From: JAFASC01 sp034669525
Lineage (GTDB): Bacteria; Pseudomonadota; Alphaproteobacteria; Rhizobiales; Beijerinckiaceae
Length of the DNA: 7,617 nucleotides
Direction of reading: 5' to 3'
Assembly (NCBI GenBank): GCA_034669525.1
Contig: JAXDNH010000164.1
Coordinates: forward strand, 1 to 7,617
Each line of letters begins with the position of its first letter. The stretch's first letter is position 1. Below the pieces are notes generated by a model that saw only the letters and a program-made list of their open reading frames with translations, ran no database searches and was not told the origin of the DNA. A program made the translations under genes and the position numbers. Of this stretch, positions 5,745 to 7,617 are shown in pieces.

Positions 5745-7187
5745 ATGGCAACGCCCTATGACATCCTCATCATCGGCGGCGGGCCCGGCGGCTATGTCGC
5801 GGCGATCCGCGCGGCGCAGCTCGGTTTCAAGACGGCGGTCGTCGAGCGCGAGCATCTCGGCGGCATTTGCCTGAACTGGGGCTGCATCCCGACCAAGGCG
5901 CTCTTACGCACGGCGGAAATCTACCACTACGCCGAGCACGCCAAGGATTATGGCTTAAAACTCGAGGGCAAGATCACTTACGACCCTGCCGCGGTGGTCA
6001 AACGCTCGCGCGCGGTCTCCGGCCAGCTCAATGGCGGCGTCGGGTTCTTGATGAAGAAGAACAAGATCGACGTGATCTGGGGCGAGGCGACGATCACCAA
6101 AGCGGGCGAAGTCAGCGTCGGCAAGCCGAAGAAGCAGCCGGTGCAACCGCAGCATCCCGCGCCGAAGGGCACGCTGGGCGAGGGCACGTATCAGGCCAAG
6201 CACATCATCATCGCGACCGGCGCGCGGCCGCGCGTGCTGCCCGGCATCGAGCCCGACGGCAAGCTGATCTGGACCTATTTTGAAGCGATGGTGCCGCCGG
6301 AATTCCCGAAGTCGCTCATCGTCATGGGCTCGGGCGCGATCGGCATCGAATTCGCCTCGTTCTATCGCACGATGGGATGCGAGGTGACGGTCGTCGAATT
6401 GTTGCCGCAGATCCTGCCGGTCGAGGATGCCGAGATCGCGGCGCTGGCGCGCAAGCGGTTCGAGAAGCAGGGCATCAAGATTTTCACCGGCACGAAAGTG
6501 ACGAAGGTGGAAAAGGGCGGCAACGACGTCACCTGCACGCTCGATGACGGCAAGGGCAAGACGTCGACGCTGAAAGCCGAGCGGGTGATTTCAGCGGTGG
6601 GGGTTGTCGGCAACACGGAAAACCTAGGCCTGGAAAAGCTCGGCGTGAAGATCGATCGCGGCATGATCGCGATCGACGAGGTTGGGCGCACCAATGTGCC
6701 GGGCATCTACGCGATCGGCGACGTCGCCGGCCCGCCGATGCTGGCACACAAAGCCGAGCACGAGGGCACAATCTGCGTCGAAGGGATCAAGGGCCTGCAC
6801 CCGCACGCGATGGACAAGCTGATGATCCCCGGCTGCACCTATTGCCAGCCGCAGGTCGCCTCGGTTGGCCTGACCGAAGCGAAAGCGAAAGAGCAGGGGC
6901 TGCAGCTGAAGATCGGCCGCTTCCCGTTCATCGGCAACGGCAAGGCGATCGCCCTCGGCGAGCCGGACGGGCTAGTGAAGACGATTTTCGATGCCAAGAC
7001 CGGCAAGCTTTTAGGCGCCCACATGGTCGGCGCAGAGGTCACCGAACTCATCCAGGGCTTCGTCATTGCGATGAACCTGGAGACGACGGAAGCGGAACTG
7101 ATCAACTCCGTCTTCCCGCATCCGACGCTGTCGGAAATGATGCACGAGAGCGTGCTCGATGCGTATGGCCGGGTGATCCATACGTGA
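5745..7187 (+). CDS. lpd: Dihydrolipoyl dehydrogenase, E3 of pyruvate dehydrogenase
   Basis: A 480-residue class I pyridine nucleotide-disulfide oxidoreductase that reoxidises dihydrolipoyl arms and passes electrons through FAD to NAD+. Seen: FAD motif GGGPGG at 11-16; redox-active disulfide Cys42/Cys47 in GGICLNWGCIPTK; NAD-binding motif GSGAIGIEFASFY at 195-207 with Glu218 ending the second strand, which favours NAD over NADP; second FAD motif GIYAIGDVAG at 320-329; and the catalytic dyad His459/Glu464 in FPHPTLSE. A Pro/Lys/Gln-rich insertion at about 126-146 (KPKKQPVQPQHPAPKG) makes it slightly longer than Escherichia coli Lpd; I recall it in rhizobial PDH-linked copies. It starts 4 bp after pdhC without a good ribosome site, so translation may be coupled. 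It may also serve other lipoyl complexes. Unlike its neighbours it contains three TTA leucine codons (5904, 5955, 7011). Confidence 0.97.
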   Translation: MATPYDILIIGGGPGGYVAAIRAAQLGFKTAVVEREHLGGICLNWGCIPTKALLRTAEIYHYAEHAKDYGLKLEGKITYDPAAVVKRSRAVSGQLNGGVGFLMKKNKIDVIWGEATITKAGEVSVGKPKKQPVQPQHPAPKGTLGEGTYQAKHIIIATGARPRVLPGIEPDGKLIWTYFEAMVPPEFPKSLIVMGSGAIGIEFASFYRTMGCEVTVVELLPQILPVEDAEIAALARKRFEKQGIKIFTGTKVTKVEKGGNDVTCTLDDGKGKTSTLKAERVISAVGVVGNTENLGLEKLGVKIDRGMIAIDEVGRTNVPGIYAIGDVAGPPMLAHKAEHEGTICVEGIKGLHPHAMDKLMIPGCTYCQPQVASVGLTEAKAKEQGLQLKIGRFPFIGNGKAIALGEPDGLVKTIFDAKTGKLLGAHMVGAEVTELIQGFVIAMNLETTEAELINSVFPHPTLSEMMHESVLDAYGRVIHT

Positions 7188-7216
7188 TTTGTCTTCCGCG
7201 GCGACGCTTCATAGAT

Positions 7217-7220
7217 AGGA
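7217..7220 (+). promoter_or_regulatory. Likely ribosome binding site of lipA
   Basis: AGGA lies four bases before the ATG at 7225. The spacing is a little short, but it is the only purine-rich site in the 37-bp gap after lpd and it supports this lipA start. Confidence 0.45.
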
Positions 7221-7224
7221 CTGC

Positions 7225-7617
7225 ATGACCGTTGTCGTGAACCTGCTGGAGCAAAGGCCCGGCGCGCTTCGCCACCCTGAAAAGGCGCACCGGCCGGATC
7301 AGCCGGTCGAGCAGAAGCCCGCCTGGATTCGCGTCAAGGCGCCCGGCTCGCCGCTATGGGCGGAGACGAACCGCATCGTGCGCGAGAACAAGCTCGTCAC
7401 CGTCTGCGAGGAAGCCGGCTGCCCGAACATCGGCGAGTGCTGGGACAAGAAGCACGCTACCTTCATGATCATGGGCGACACCTGCACCCGCGCCTGTGCG
7501 TTCTGCAACGTCAAGACCGGCATGCCCGGCGCGCTCGACGCTTCCGAACCGGAACACGTCGCCGAAGCCACCTTCAAGCTCGGGCTCGCCCATATCGTCA
7601 TCACCTCGGTCGATCGT
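7225..7617 (+). CDS. lipA: Lipoyl synthase, 5' part (runs off the window)
   Basis: An open frame of 131 codons with no stop before the window end; full LipA is usually about 300-330 residues, so roughly 40 percent is present. LipA is a radical-SAM enzyme that inserts two sulfur atoms into protein-bound octanoyl groups to give lipoyl cofactor. Seen: the LipA-specific auxiliary iron-sulfur motif CX4CX5C (Cys61, Cys66, Cys72 in CEEAGCPNIGEC), and the radical-SAM motif CX3CX2C (Cys87, Cys91, Cys94 in CTRACAFC), preceded by ATFMIMGD. KPAWIRVKAP at 31-40 is the usual N-terminal signature. Residues 1-30 are a variable tail. It follows lpd by 37 bp with no terminator between, so it is probably in the pdh operon. 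Its products are the lipoyl groups expected on Lys43 of PdhB and PdhC. The octanoyl transferase (LipB) is not in the window. Confidence 0.95.
   Translation, partial: MTVVVNLLEQRPGALRHPEKAHRPDQPVEQKPAWIRVKAPGSPLWAETNRIVRENKLVTVCEEAGCPNIGECWDKKHATFMIMGDTCTRACAFCNVKTGMPGALDASEPEHVAEATFKLGLAHIVITSVDR

Noticed and set aside
7289..7307. Hairpin ACCGGC/GCCGGT early in lipA
   Set aside because: A 6-bp GC-rich stem within coding sequence, expected often by chance at this base composition, with no riboswitch-like context.
7299..7604. 101-codon open frame on the reverse strand at the window end
   Set aside because: It is antisense to the lipA frame at 7225-7617, which carries both LipA cysteine motifs.

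Overview
The window is a compact, high-GC stretch of bacterial chromosome. Its content points to an alphaproteobacterium, most likely Hyphomicrobiales (Rhizobiales). The signs are an E1-beta subunit with its own lipoyl domain, an E1-alpha/E1-beta/E2/E3 pdh operon followed by lipA and preceded by an ftsB-like gene, a full CtrA-type TTAA-N7-TTAA box, and an intergenic palindrome of the 'GGCCGG...CCGGCCAT' type common in that order. The genus cannot be fixed from the sequence.

Layout: on the minus strand (7-1224) lies a UbiH/COQ6-family FAD monooxygenase. A 68-bp divergent intergenic region (1225-1292) holds the CtrA-like box. On the plus strand follow ftsB (1293-1613), a 121-bp gap with no convincing terminator or promoter, pdhA (E1 alpha, 1735-2805), pdhB (E1 beta with an N-terminal lipoyl domain, 2852-4288), a REP-like palindrome in the 72-bp pdhB-pdhC gap, pdhC (E2, 4361-5740), lpd (E3, 5745-7187), and the first 131 codons of lipA (7225 to the window end, still open). 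No stretch over 300 bases lacks a gene. No RNA gene, CRISPR array, insertion sequence or phage element was seen.

How the genes work together: PdhA and PdhB decarboxylate pyruvate using thiamine diphosphate and pass the acetyl group to lipoyl arms. PdhC transfers it to CoA, and Lpd reoxidises the dihydrolipoyl group with NAD+. LipA inserts the sulfurs that make the lipoyl cofactor, which this complex should carry on Lys43 of both PdhB and PdhC. The operon therefore encodes the whole pyruvate dehydrogenase complex plus one enzyme for its cofactor. FtsB is a divisome protein, and its co-orientation just upstream may couple division and central carbon genes. The UbiH-like enzyme belongs to quinone-type hydroxylation and is transcribed divergently.

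This is essentially core metabolism. I see no strong evidence of an undescribed system. The observations most worth checking are the CtrA-like box in the ftsB/monooxygenase divergent region, the REP-like palindrome inside the operon, the duplicated lipoyl-domain DNA, and the concentration of TTA codons in lpd.
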